Notes: generated by a model not told the origin, from the sequence alone. Positions 23,968 through 30,675 are shown, counted from the first letter of the stretch. The stretch: 64,000 nucleotides of DNA from Alphaproteobacteria bacterium (GCA_020632795.1 JACKEV010000010.1:1-64000); one strand, 5' to 3'. Numbers and translations are program-made.

Positions 23968-23999
23968 TCCGCTCGCGTCGGGCGTCATCGACGCAACAT

Positions 24000-24077
24000 G
24001 GGGCAGTAGCTCAACTCGGGAGAGCGCCCGGTTCGCATCCGGGAGGTTGTGGGTTCAAGTCCCATCTGTCTCCACCA
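24000..24077 (+). tRNA. tRNA-Ala(CGC)
   Basis: Anticodon loop TTCGCAT (anticodon CGC), T-arm GTGGG-TTCAAGT-CCCAT, the same bulged acceptor (CTGTCTCC) as the other two Ala tRNAs, CCA encoded. The D-loop is one base longer. Confidence 0.82.
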
Positions 24078-24109
24078 TCCGCTCGCGTCGGGCGTATACG
24101 GCGCAACAT

Positions 24110-24183
24110 GGGACGGTAGCTCAATCGCGGAGAGCGTCCGGCTTGCACCCGGGAGGCTGCGGGTTCGAATCCCGCCCGCTCCA
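24110..24183 (+). tRNA. tRNA-Ala(TGC)
   Basis: Acceptor GGGACGG/CCGCTCC keeps G3·U70 and has an A4·C69 mismatch; anticodon loop CTTGCAC (anticodon TGC), T-arm GCGGG-TTCGAAT-CCCGC, discriminator A, CCA not encoded. It completes the alanine set. Confidence 0.86.
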
Positions 24184-24237
24184 CTCGCGGCAGAAGGGGC
24201 GGCGGCGCATGGGGAGCGCCGCCGCCCCACGGGGTCT

Positions 24238-24309
24238 GCGGGGATGGCCAAGCGGCAAGGCGCCGGGCTTTGAACTCGGAGAGCGTGGGTTCGATCCCCA
24301 CTCCCCGTT
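24238..24309 (+). tRNA. tRNA-Gln(TTG)
   Basis: Acceptor GCGGGGA/TCCCCGT (terminal G·U), anticodon loop CTTTGAA (anticodon TTG), T-arm GTGGG-TTCGATC-CCCAC, discriminator T, no CCA. Confidence 0.86.
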
Positions 24310-24329
24310 CCTCCCCTTCCCATCTCCCC

Positions 24330-24403
24330 GCCGGTGTAGCTCAGTCGGCCAGAGCGCCTGACTCGTAATCAGGAGGTCGCCGGTTCGACTCCGGCCACCG
24401 GCT
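24330..24403 (+). tRNA. tRNA-Thr(CGT)
   Basis: Acceptor GCCGGTG/CACCGGC, anticodon loop CTCGTAA (anticodon CGT), T-arm GCCGG-TTCGACT-CCGGC, discriminator T, no CCA. Confidence 0.9.
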
Positions 24404-24411
24404 CTCCATGC

Positions 24412-24483
24412 GCCCGGGTAGCTCAGTGGAAGAGCACCGCACTGGTAACGCGGAGGTCGGGAGTTCGATTCTCCCCCCGGGCA
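24412..24483 (+). tRNA. tRNA-Thr(GGT)
   Basis: Acceptor GCCCGGG/CCCGGGC, anticodon loop CTGGTAA (anticodon GGT) closed by an A·C mismatch, T-arm GGGAG-TTCGATT-CTCCC, discriminator A, no CCA. Confidence 0.88.
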
Positions 24484-24487
24484 TTGT

Positions 24488-24560
24488 GCCCGCTTGGCTC
24501 AACAGGCAGAGCATCCGTCTTGTAAGCGGGAGGTTGCGAGTTCGATTCTCGCGGCGGGCA
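24488..24560 (+). tRNA. tRNA-Thr(TGT)
   Basis: Acceptor GCCCGCT/GGCGGGC, anticodon loop CTTGTAA (anticodon TGT), T-arm GCGAG-TTCGATT-CTCGC, discriminator A. Only 4 bp after the previous tRNA. It completes the threonine set. Confidence 0.9.
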
Positions 24561-24569
24561 CTACCTCAT

Positions 24570-24642
24570 GCAGGCGTAGCTCACTTGGAAGAGCGTCGGG
24601 TTTCCACCCCGAAGGTCGCCGGTTCGACCCCGGTCGCCTGCT
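24570..24642 (+). tRNA. tRNA-Gly(TCC)
   Basis: Acceptor GCAGGCG/CGCCTGC, anticodon loop TTTCCAC (anticodon TCC), T-arm GCCGG-TTCGACC-CCGGT, discriminator T, no CCA. It is the last tRNA and completes the glycine set. Confidence 0.9.
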
Positions 24643-24647
24643 CTCAC

Positions 24648-24674
24648 GAGACCCCATGCGTGTTCGCGATGTCA
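24648..24674 (+). repeat. right copy of the inverted repeat flanking the tRNA array
   Basis: It starts 5 bp after the last tRNA and ends 15 bp before the HNH gene's ATG. It matches the reverse complement of 21124-21150 at 24 of 27 positions. It may mark the edges of a unit that moved or was inverted as a block. Confidence 0.6.
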
Positions 24675-24689
24675 CCTCAGGAGGCGGTC

Positions 24690-25277
24690 ATGGACAGCGT
24701 ATTGTTGCTGAACGCAGACTACACCCCATTGAGCGTGCTCGGCTGGCAGCGGGCGGTGAACCTGCTGCTCGACGAGAAGGCCAACGTGGTCGTCGAGTAC
24801 GCCGGTCGCGTCATCCGCTCCCAGTCGTTCGACCTGCCCTGGCCGGCGGTCGTCGCGCTGCACCGGTACCGGAAGCACAGCGAGCGCGTCCGGTTCAACC
24901 GCATCAGCGTGATCGCCCGGGACAGCGCGTCCTGCCAGTACTGCGGGGTCACCCCGAGGGGCCGCAACGGCCGCCTGGCCATCGACGAGCTGACCCTCGA
25001 CCACGTCGTGCCCCGCGCGCGCGCGGTCGACGGCCGGGTCCGGCTGCCGTGGAGCGGCCGTCGGGTGCCGGTGACCTCCTGGGAGAACGTCGTCATCGCC
25101 TGCGAGCCCTGCAACCACCGCAAGGCCGACCGCCTGCCCGAGGAGGCCGGCATGACCCTCCGGCGGCCGCCACACCGCCCGTCGTCCAGGGAGATCCTGC
25201 ACGCGAACCTGCTCCGGGCGAGGATCCCGGAGGAGTGGCGGATGTTCCTGCCCGAGGCGACGCTCCCGCAGAGCTGA
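24690..25277 (+). CDS. HNH endonuclease
   Basis: 195 residues. The HNH core is C-x2-C (CQYCG), LTLDHVVPRARAVDG and WENVVIACEPCNHRKADR, with the second cysteine pair holding structural zinc. The N-terminus, MDSVLLLNADYTPLSVLGW, is the common start of a widespread bacterial HNH family whose substrate is not known. AGGAGG stands 5 nt before the ATG; the frame is open upstream through the flanking repeat. It follows the last tRNA by 47 bp and ends in a terminator, so it may be the last gene of the array transcript. An RNA-related role would be inference. Confidence 0.85.
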   Translation: MDSVLLLNADYTPLSVLGWQRAVNLLLDEKANVVVEYAGRVIRSQSFDLPWPAVVALHRYRKHSERVRFNRISVIARDSASCQYCGVTPRGRNGRLAIDELTLDHVVPRARAVDGRVRLPWSGRRVPVTSWENVVIACEPCNHRKADRLPEEAGMTLRRPPHRPSSREILHANLLRARIPEEWRMFLPEATLPQS

Positions 25278-25283
25278 GACCAC

Positions 25284-25306
25284 GCGCCCCCCTTGACGGG
25301 GGGCGC
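25284..25306 (+). terminator. intrinsic terminator after the HNH gene
   Basis: Perfect 9-bp stem GCGCCCCCC/GGGGGGCGC with loop TTGAC, then a T-rich tail (TTGGTTGTATTTGT). The loop's TTGAC and the tail may also supply promoter elements for the MarR gene. Confidence 0.8.
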
Positions 25307-25320
25307 GCTTGGTTGTATTT

Positions 25321-25334
25321 GTTGCTCAGGCAAC
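25321..25334. promoter_or_regulatory. MarR-type operator, copy 1
   Basis: GTTGCTCAGGCAAC, with GTTGC/GCAAC arms, just 3 bp before the MarR gene's ATG. The same 14-mer recurs at 25808. The TTGC...GCAA symmetry is typical of MarR-family operators, so autoregulation is likely. Confidence 0.75.
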
Positions 25335-25337
25335 ATC

Positions 25338-25787
25338 ATGAAAGACCGCTTCTCCGACACCTCCAGCATCGACAAGGCGACGGCCTACCGGCTGCTGCGG
25401 GTGGCCCGGCTGCTCCGCCACGACCTGGCGGGCGCGCTGGCCCGGTGGGACCCGGACCTCACGCCGGAGCAGTACTTCGTCCTCTTCCGGCTGCACGAGC
25501 GCGACGGGCGCGCCCAGCGCGAGCTGGTGGACCCGGTGCTGGACGACCGGGCCAACATCACCCGCCTGGTGGACAAGCTCCAGGCGCGGGGGCTGGTCGA
25601 GCGGCGCCCGGACCCGGACGACGGGCGGCGCAACCAGGTGTGGCTCACCGACGCCGGCCGCGCCCTCTTCGACACGCTGCTGCCCCGCATCCCCGCCGAG
25701 CGGCGCCGCCTGTTCGGCGACCTCGCCCCCGGCGAGCTGGACGCGCTGCACGACCTGCTGGACCGACTGGAGGATCGCCTGGGGTGA
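25338..25787 (+). CDS. MarR-family transcriptional repressor
   Basis: 149 residues with the winged-helix layout of MarR: LTPEQYFVLFRLHERDG, DPVLDDRANITRLVDKLQARGLVERRPDPDDGRRNQVWLT (recognition helix and wing with the conserved D-x-R-R region), and C-terminal dimer helices. MarR proteins leave DNA when they bind small phenolic or oxidised ligands. The operator lies over the start region, and there is no clear ribosome site, so the mRNA may be almost leaderless. The second operator controls the next gene. Confidence 0.88.
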   Translation: MKDRFSDTSSIDKATAYRLLRVARLLRHDLAGALARWDPDLTPEQYFVLFRLHERDGRAQRELVDPVLDDRANITRLVDKLQARGLVERRPDPDDGRRNQVWLTDAGRALFDTLLPRIPAERRRLFGDLAPGELDALHDLLDRLEDRLG

Positions 25788-25807
25788 TCCTCTTTTTTCC
25801 CATGATT

Positions 25808-25821
25808 GTTGCTCAGGCAAC
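25808..25821. promoter_or_regulatory. MarR-type operator, copy 2
   Basis: An exact second copy of GTTGCTCAGGCAAC, between the MarR gene and the NTF2-like gene, 14 bp before that gene's ATG. It indicates that the NTF2-like gene is a direct target of the repressor. Confidence 0.72.
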
Positions 25822-25835
25822 TTTTTGGAGGACCC

Positions 25836-26195
25836 ATGCCGCACGACGACATCGCCCGCACCCTGCACCGCTGGACCGAGGCCACCGCCGCCCAGGACGC
25901 CGACGCCCTGGCGGAGGTCTTCCACCCCGCCGCCGTGCAGGTGGTGGTCACCCCCGAGCGCGAGCTGGTGCTGACGACGGCGGACTACCTGGACATGCTG
26001 CGGGCGAAGCGGATCGGCGGCCACGCGGCGCAGGTGGTCGTCCACAGCGTGGAGGCCGCGGGCGCGGTGGCCGCCGCGCGGGTGAGTCGGACCACCGCGA
26101 AGGTCCGCTTCGACGACGCCGTGTCCCTGCTCAAGGTGGACGGGCAGTGGCGGGTGACCGGGGCGGCCGTGACGGTGACGCCGCTCGAGGGCTGA
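25836..26195 (+). CDS. NTF2-like (SnoaL/lumazine-binding-like) protein
   Basis: 119 residues of the NTF2-like cone fold: helix IARTLHRWTEATAAQDADALAEVFHPAA, then strands VVVTPERELVLTTADYLDMLRAKR and VSLLKVDGQWRVTGAAVTV, which are characteristic of the family. Such proteins act as small-ligand enzymes or binding proteins. GGAGG precedes the ATG. Controlled by the MarR neighbour. Its stop codon overlaps the first activator-site dyad of the rtcB promoter. Confidence 0.75.
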   Translation: MPHDDIARTLHRWTEATAAQDADALAEVFHPAAVQVVVTPERELVLTTADYLDMLRAKRIGGHAAQVVVHSVEAAGAVAAARVSRTTAKVRFDDAVSLLKVDGQWRVTGAAVTVTPLEG

Positions 26196-26209
26196 TGCGT
26201 TTCACATCA
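26193..26209. promoter_or_regulatory. upstream activator dyad 1 (TGATG-N7-CATCA)
   Basis: First of two 17-bp dyads with identical TGATG/CATCA arms and 7-bp centres. The centres are 42 bp apart, four helical turns, so both lie on one face of the DNA. The likely ligand is the RtcR-type activator encoded at 19023. Confidence 0.6.
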
Positions 26210-26234
26210 TCGGTGCTTCCTGAATCACTACGTG

Positions 26235-26251
26235 TGATGCATAGCGCATCA
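26235..26251. promoter_or_regulatory. upstream activator dyad 2 (TGATG-N7-CATCA)
   Basis: Second dyad, with symmetry extending to TGATGC/GCATCA. It ends 31 bp before the -24 element, a usual position for a σ54 enhancer-binding protein. Confidence 0.62.
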
Positions 26252-26280
26252 TGACCGGCTGAAACAGCGCGCTGGAGCGG

Positions 26281-26298
26281 TTGGCACGGCGCGTGCTT
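26281..26298 (+). promoter_or_regulatory. σ54 promoter of rtcB-prfH
   Basis: TTGGCACGGCGCGTGCTT matches the σ54 consensus with GG at 26283-26284, exactly 10 bp, then GC at 26295-26296. Transcription would start near 26307, 19 bp before the rtcB ATG. It fits control by the σ54 activator encoded upstream. Confidence 0.9.
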
Positions 26299-26325
26299 CA
26301 TGATGGGGCATCCACGGAGCCCCTC

Positions 26326-27540
26326 ATGTGCACCCTGCCTGTCCACGCCCGCATCCTCGCCCGCGACGACGTCCGCGTTGAAGGCGACGCCGTCGATCAG
26401 CTCGCCCGCGTGGCGGGCTTCCCCGGCTGCGTGCGGGCTGTCGGCCTGCCGGACCTGCACCCCGGGCCAGGCATCCCCATCGGCGCGGCCTTCGCGTTCC
26501 GCGACGCGGTGTGGCCCGGTCTGGTGGGCGGAGACGCCGGCTGCGGCGCGCGGCTGGTGGCCCTCTCCAAGACCCGGATGCGCGGGGACGCCCTGGAGCG
26601 CCGCGTGCGGGAGTGGACCGAGGGCCCGCCGCTGCCGGACGCCGACCCCGACGCGCTGCTGGCGGCGGTCTGGGCCCGGGGCCCGCGCGGCCTGGCGGAG
26701 GTCCCGGGCGTGCCCGCCTCCCTGGCGGCGCTCGCCGAGGTCGAGGCCCCCGAGCCGGATGGCCCGGTCGCTCCCCTGCCCTTCGAGGGTCGGTTCGGGG
26801 CGTCCCTGGGCACGGTGGGTGGGGGCAACCACTTCGCCGAGATCAGCGAGGTCACCGAGGTGGCCGACAAGCCGCGCGCGCGGGCCCTGGGCCTCCGGCA
26901 CGGCGGGACGGTGGTGCTGGTCCACTCCGGGTCCCGGGGTCTGGGCAAGGCCCTGGCCGATCGGTGGGGCCTGCGGGCGCTGACCGGCGCCGACCAGGCG
27001 CAGTACCTGGGCGAGCTGGCCGGCGCGCTGCGGTTCGCCCGCGCCAACCGGCTGGTCATCGCGTGGAGGCTGCTGGGCGCCCTGGGCTCCGCGCGCCCCT
27101 CCCGCGTCGCCCATCAGGTCGACCTCATCCACAACAGCGTGGTCCGGGGCACCCTGGGCGGGCAGGGGGTATGGGTCCACCGCAAGGGCAGCGCCCCGGC
27201 CGAGGCCGGCCAGCCCACCGTGGTGCTGGGCAGCCGGGGCACGCCGAGCTGGGTGATGGAGGGCACCGGCTCGGAGGACAGCCTGGCCTCGGTGGCCCAC
27301 GGCGCGGGCCGGGCGATGGGGCGCAGCGAGGCGGTGGCCAAGCTCAAGCCGGCCATGACCCGGAAGTCCCTGCTGCGGACCGCGTCAGGGGGGCGGGTCA
27401 TCTGCGACGACCCCGAGCTGCTCTACGCCGAGCACCCCAAGGCCTACAAGCCCATCGGGCCGGTGGTCGACAGCCTGGTGGAGGCCGGGCTGGCCCGGCC
27501 AGTGGCGGCGCTGCTGCCGCAGTTCACGGTGAAGCGATGA
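26326..27540 (+). CDS. rtcB: RNA-splicing/repair ligase RtcB (RtcB2 type)
   Basis: 404 residues. RtcB joins RNA 2',3'-cyclic phosphate or 3'-phosphate ends to 5'-OH ends using GTP and Mn2+. The metal site is visible: D70 and C73 in GGDAGCGAR, H169 in GGGNHF, H200 in HSGSRG. H285 in HRKGSAPA is the residue that becomes GMP-linked. The shorter length and linked prfH mark the RtcB2 branch. The ATG at 26326 was chosen since the σ54 promoter overlaps the longer frame; GGAG precedes it. Its stop overlaps prfH (ATGA). Confidence 0.92.
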   Translation: MCTLPVHARILARDDVRVEGDAVDQLARVAGFPGCVRAVGLPDLHPGPGIPIGAAFAFRDAVWPGLVGGDAGCGARLVALSKTRMRGDALERRVREWTEGPPLPDADPDALLAAVWARGPRGLAEVPGVPASLAALAEVEAPEPDGPVAPLPFEGRFGASLGTVGGGNHFAEISEVTEVADKPRARALGLRHGGTVVLVHSGSRGLGKALADRWGLRALTGADQAQYLGELAGALRFARANRLVIAWRLLGALGSARPSRVAHQVDLIHNSVVRGTLGGQGVWVHRKGSAPAEAGQPTVVLGSRGTPSWVMEGTGSEDSLASVAHGAGRAMGRSEAVAKLKPAMTRKSLLRTASGGRVICDDPELLYAEHPKAYKPIGPVVDSLVEAGLARPVAALLPQFTVKR

Positions 27541-28163
27541 GGCGGCTGTTGCTGGTGTCCGCCGGCACCGGGCCGGTGGAGGTGCGGCGCTTCGTGGCGC
27601 TGCTGGCGGCCTGGTTGGCCGAGGCCTGCGCGTCGCGGGGGCTCGCGGTGCGCTCGGTGACCGTGAGCGGTGAGGACGAGGCGCCGCGGTCGGTGACGCT
27701 GGAGGTCTCGGGCGGGGCGTCGCTGGAGGGCCTGCTGGGGACCCACGCGCTGGTGGCCCGCAGCGCGACCCGGGGCCGCCGCGCCCGCAAGCGCTGGTAC
27801 GCCGGAGTCAGCGCGCACGACGCGCCCGTCGGGGCTGCGGTGGAGGTCGACCCCTCGGAGGTGAGCTTCACCGCGTGCCGGGCGGGGGGCCCCGGCGGGC
27901 AGCACGTCAACACCACCGCCAGCGCGGTGTGGGCCACCCATGGGCCCACCGGGCTGCGGGTACGTGTCGCCAGCGAGCGCTCCCAGCACGCCAACCGGAG
28001 GATCGCCCTGGCGCGGCTGGCGGAGGTGCTCGCCTCGCGGGACGCTGAGAAGCGCGCGGTGGGCCGGGACCGGCGATGGCGCTCCCACCATCGCCTGGAA
28101 CGGGGGCGTCCGGTGCGGACCTGGGGGCTGGATCCCGGTGGGGCTGCGCTGGTGGAGCGCTGA
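27537..28163 (+). CDS. prfH: peptide chain release factor H homologue
   Basis: 208 residues: a release-factor catalytic domain with GGQ at 120-122 (RAGGPGGQHVN), which triggers peptidyl-tRNA hydrolysis, and no stop-codon recognition domains. The family is known to pair with RtcB and is thought to free peptides from ribosomes stalled on damaged RNA so that ligation can follow. The N-terminal half (LLLVSAGTGPVEVRRFVALLA) is the PrfH-specific part. ATGA overlap with rtcB implies coupled translation. Confidence 0.9.
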   Translation: MRRLLLVSAGTGPVEVRRFVALLAAWLAEACASRGLAVRSVTVSGEDEAPRSVTLEVSGGASLEGLLGTHALVARSATRGRRARKRWYAGVSAHDAPVGAAVEVDPSEVSFTACRAGGPGGQHVNTTASAVWATHGPTGLRVRVASERSQHANRRIALARLAEVLASRDAEKRAVGRDRRWRSHHRLERGRPVRTWGLDPGGAALVER

Positions 28164-28183
28164 GCGGTGGGTTAGCCGGCGAC

Positions 28184-29116
28184 ATGCGCGCCCCCTCCAT
28201 CCGCGACAGCATGAGCGCCCTGCTCCAGCTCCCCCGGCCTGCGCAGGTCGCGGCGGCCGAGGCGCTGCGGCGCAGCCTGGCCGATCGCAGCCCGCCCGAG
28301 GAGTGGAACACCCGCTTCGGGCCGGGCTCGCTGTTCGAGGCCTGGACGTCCACCCGGCTCACGACCGGGCTCTACGCGGAGAACGCCCTGGCGCTGCGCC
28401 CGGTGGTGACCCGACCGGGCTGGCGGGTGGTGGAGATCGGCGGGGGCGATGGTCGGCTGTGGGCCGGGCTGGCCGAGGGCATGGCCCCCGGCGAGCTGGT
28501 GGTCATCGACCCGGCGGAGGAGGTGCGCGCGGCGGTGATGCGGCGGCTGCCGCCCCAGGTGCGGCTTCGATTCGTGGTCTCGCCGGTCGAGGCGGTGAGC
28601 CTGCCCCCGGCGGACGCGGTGGTCTGCTCGCTGACGCTGCACCACCTTGCCGGTCGGGATGCGGCGGAGCGGGCCCGCTACGGCTTGAGCGGGCCTGGCA
28701 AGCTGGAGGTGCTCCAGCGTATCCGAGGGTCCATCGCCGAGCGACGCGGCTTCCTGCTGCTCAACGAGGCCGACGTGTACTGCGACGTGCAGATCCCGCC
28801 CGGCGACCCGCTGCTGGCCGACCACCTCGCCGACAGCTACCTGCGGCGCTGCGGGCGGGCCTTGCTCGACGAGCTGCGGGACCGCGAGGCCATTGGCGAC
28901 CCCCACCACATGGTGCCCCGGCTGGAGGCGATCCTGCACCGGTGGTGCCTGGACCAGCTCCGCCTCGCCCTGGTGCCCCGCGCCGAGCGCGACGTCTACG
29001 AGCTGGACGTGTTCCGTTGGCTGGAGGTGCTCGACAGGGCGGGGCTCAAGGTGGTGGAGCGCGGGTTCACCGACCCCTACGGGCTGTTCCACCGGTATGT
29101 GTGCCGGGCTGAATAG
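28184..29116 (+). CDS. SAM-dependent methyltransferase of the rtcB-prfH operon
   Basis: 310 residues. Motif I WRVVEIGGGDGRLWAGLAEG, an acidic end of strand 2 (LVVIDPAEEV) and motif IV-like VVCSLTLHHLAG define a class I methyltransferase; the C-terminal 130 residues are helical and unassigned. It begins 20 bp after prfH and probably shares the σ54 promoter. RNA or ribosome methylation would suit the context, but the substrate cannot be read from the sequence. Two possible ATGs exist (28184, 28211), neither with a strong ribosome site. Confidence 0.7.
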   Translation: MRAPSIRDSMSALLQLPRPAQVAAAEALRRSLADRSPPEEWNTRFGPGSLFEAWTSTRLTTGLYAENALALRPVVTRPGWRVVEIGGGDGRLWAGLAEGMAPGELVVIDPAEEVRAAVMRRLPPQVRLRFVVSPVEAVSLPPADAVVCSLTLHHLAGRDAAERARYGLSGPGKLEVLQRIRGSIAERRGFLLLNEADVYCDVQIPPGDPLLADHLADSYLRRCGRALLDELRDREAIGDPHHMVPRLEAILHRWCLDQLRLALVPRAERDVYELDVFRWLEVLDRAGLKVVERGFTDPYGLFHRYVCRAE

Positions 29117-29133
29117 CGAACGGTGTTCGGTTT

Positions 29134-30642
29134 TCAGTCGAAGAGCACCGCCGTCCGCACCGGGCGCACCGGCGTCGGGCCGCCGCCGGACACGACCTCG
29201 GTGCTGGGCAGGTCCACGACCTCGCCCTGGACGACCATTCGCTTGGAGCTGCCGCCGTCGAGGTTCATGGCCCGCACGCAGCCCAGCGCGGCCATCAGGC
29301 GGGCGGTGGCGGCCAGGGTCAGGCCCGGGGCGCGCTCGAAGTTGCGGCCGTCGACCGCCGCGAAGACCAGCGCGCCGTCCGCGGTCAGGCCCGCGGCCAT
29401 GCGGGGCAGCAGGTTCTGGTCGTAGGTCTCGTCCGTGGAGAAGGTCACCGGCGGCGCGGTGCCGGAGAAGTCCTCGGCGGGCAGCTCGCGCTCGGGGCCG
29501 TCGGGGTCCAGCAGCATGGGGCCGCCCGCGATCGCGTCACGGACTGGAGCGTCACGGACTGGCGCAGACAACGAAAACGACACGCGCGCGCCGGGCTCGG
29601 CCCCCGTGAGCGGGACCCCCACGGGCGCGCGCAGCACGAAGCCGGAGAGCGGAATGGGCAGGCTCCCCTGCCCCGACGCGACGACCTGCCGCCCCACGAC
29701 CGCGACACCAGCGCGGCGCCCGCCGGGGCTCTCCAGCCCGAAGGCGCGGTTGAAGGCGGTCCAGCCCGAGGCCGCCGCGGTGTTCCGGGCGGTGACCCGG
29801 GCCTCGCCGCCGGGCCAGCGCACGACCAGCCCCTCCGGGCCGAGGGGCGCGATGGTCCGCTGGCCCCGGGCGTCCTCCACGAGGGCGGCGCGCCGGAAGG
29901 CCGGGGGCTGGACCACCTCGCCGTCGCTGACCAGCAGGCCCACCGGGTCCCCCTGCGCGGCCGGCGGCTGGATGTCGGACTCCGAGTACAGGAAGAAGCC
30001 CCCGCTGACGCCGGCGGTGGCCCCCCTGGACCGCATGACCTCCGCGAAGGACACCCCGGGGGCGGTGGCCTGGGTGTCGAGCACCCGGAGGCGACCGCCC
30101 CGGACGCGCAAGGCATTGACGTGCAGGGGCCCGAAGTCGCTCGGGCCGGTGATGCGGGCGTGGGCGACCCCGGGGCCGACCTCCCGCCAGCGGGCAGCGG
30201 CGACGGCCTCCTCCAGGGGCGGGCCTGCCCCGTGCTGGAGCAGGGCGGCGTGGCTGTAGTAGAAGTCCGCGAGCGCGCGGATGCGCAGGGCGCGGGGCTT
30301 CGGCGCGTCCAGGATCTCGGCGGCGCGCTGGAGCAGGCCCACGCGCAGGACCCGCGCCTCCGGGCGGGCGGCCGCGAGCACGCCCAGCCGCGCGTGCACT
30401 GCTCGGAGCCGCCGCGCGAACATCGCGGCCTGGGGGCCGTCGACCTCCTCGGTGAGGCGCCGCGCGATCCGCGCGTCGAGGTCCAACAGCGCCGCCGCGC
30501 CCGCCTCCAGCTCGGCGAAGGCGCGCGTCGGCTCGACCCGGGCGGGCCCCCCGAAGGCGTCGAGCAGGGGCAGGACGCCCGGGTCGAGGCCCTCCGCGTC
30601 CACGAAGCGGGCGCAGGCCCGCTGCCAGCCATCGGTGTGCAT
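29134..30642 (-). CDS. phosphodiester glycosidase (NAGPA-domain) family protein
   Basis: 502 residues. The C-terminal 330 residues match the NAGPA/DUF2233 domain: GPLHVNALRVRGGRLRVLDTQ, ATAGVSGGFFLYSESD, VFAAVDGRNFERAPGLTLAATARLMAALGC and AMNLDGGSSKRMVV are the characteristic segments. The helical N-terminal 170 residues are specific. No signal peptide is visible from the chosen ATG, which has a poor ribosome site, so the true start may differ. It is convergent with the methyltransferase gene (17 bp between stops). Confidence 0.75.
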   Translation of the reverse strand: MHTDGWQRACARFVDAEGLDPGVLPLLDAFGGPARVEPTRAFAELEAGAAALLDLDARIARRLTEEVDGPQAAMFARRLRAVHARLGVLAAARPEARVLRVGLLQRAAEILDAPKPRALRIRALADFYYSHAALLQHGAGPPLEEAVAAARWREVGPGVAHARITGPSDFGPLHVNALRVRGGRLRVLDTQATAPGVSFAEVMRSRGATAGVSGGFFLYSESDIQPPAAQGDPVGLLVSDGEVVQPPAFRRAALVEDARGQRTIAPLGPEGLVVRWPGGEARVTARNTAAASGWTAFNRAFGLESPGGRRAGVAVVGRQVVASGQGSLPIPLSGFVLRAPVGVPLTGAEPGARVSFSLSAPVRDAPVRDAIAGGPMLLDPDGPERELPAEDFSGTAPPVTFSTDETYDQNLLPRMAAGLTADGALVFAAVDGRNFERAPGLTLAATARLMAALGCVRAMNLDGGSSKRMVVQGEVVDLPSTEVVSGGGPTPVRPVRTAVLFD

Positions 30643-30675
30643 CAGGGTGAGCTTATCGGAATCCTGGATCACCCT

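Larger units (their letters stand above)
23737..24109 (+). repeat. tRNA-Ala units with a four-times repeated spacer
   Basis: A spacer of about 32 bp, starting TCCGCTCGCGTCGGGCGT and containing a GCGTC-ATC-GACGC hairpin, precedes each of the four tRNA-Ala genes (23769, 23878, 24000, 24110); the fourth copy is diverged. The set grew by tandem duplication, like the tRNA-Cys units. Confidence 0.85.

Noticed and set aside
23737..24109. CRISPR-like array from the repeated 32-bp spacers
   Set aside because: The units between the repeats are tRNA-Ala genes, not unique spacers, and no cas genes are present.
21228..24642. Prophage or phage tRNA cluster
   Set aside because: No integrase, structural or lysis genes lie nearby, and GC content matches the surroundings except for a short AT-richer leader.
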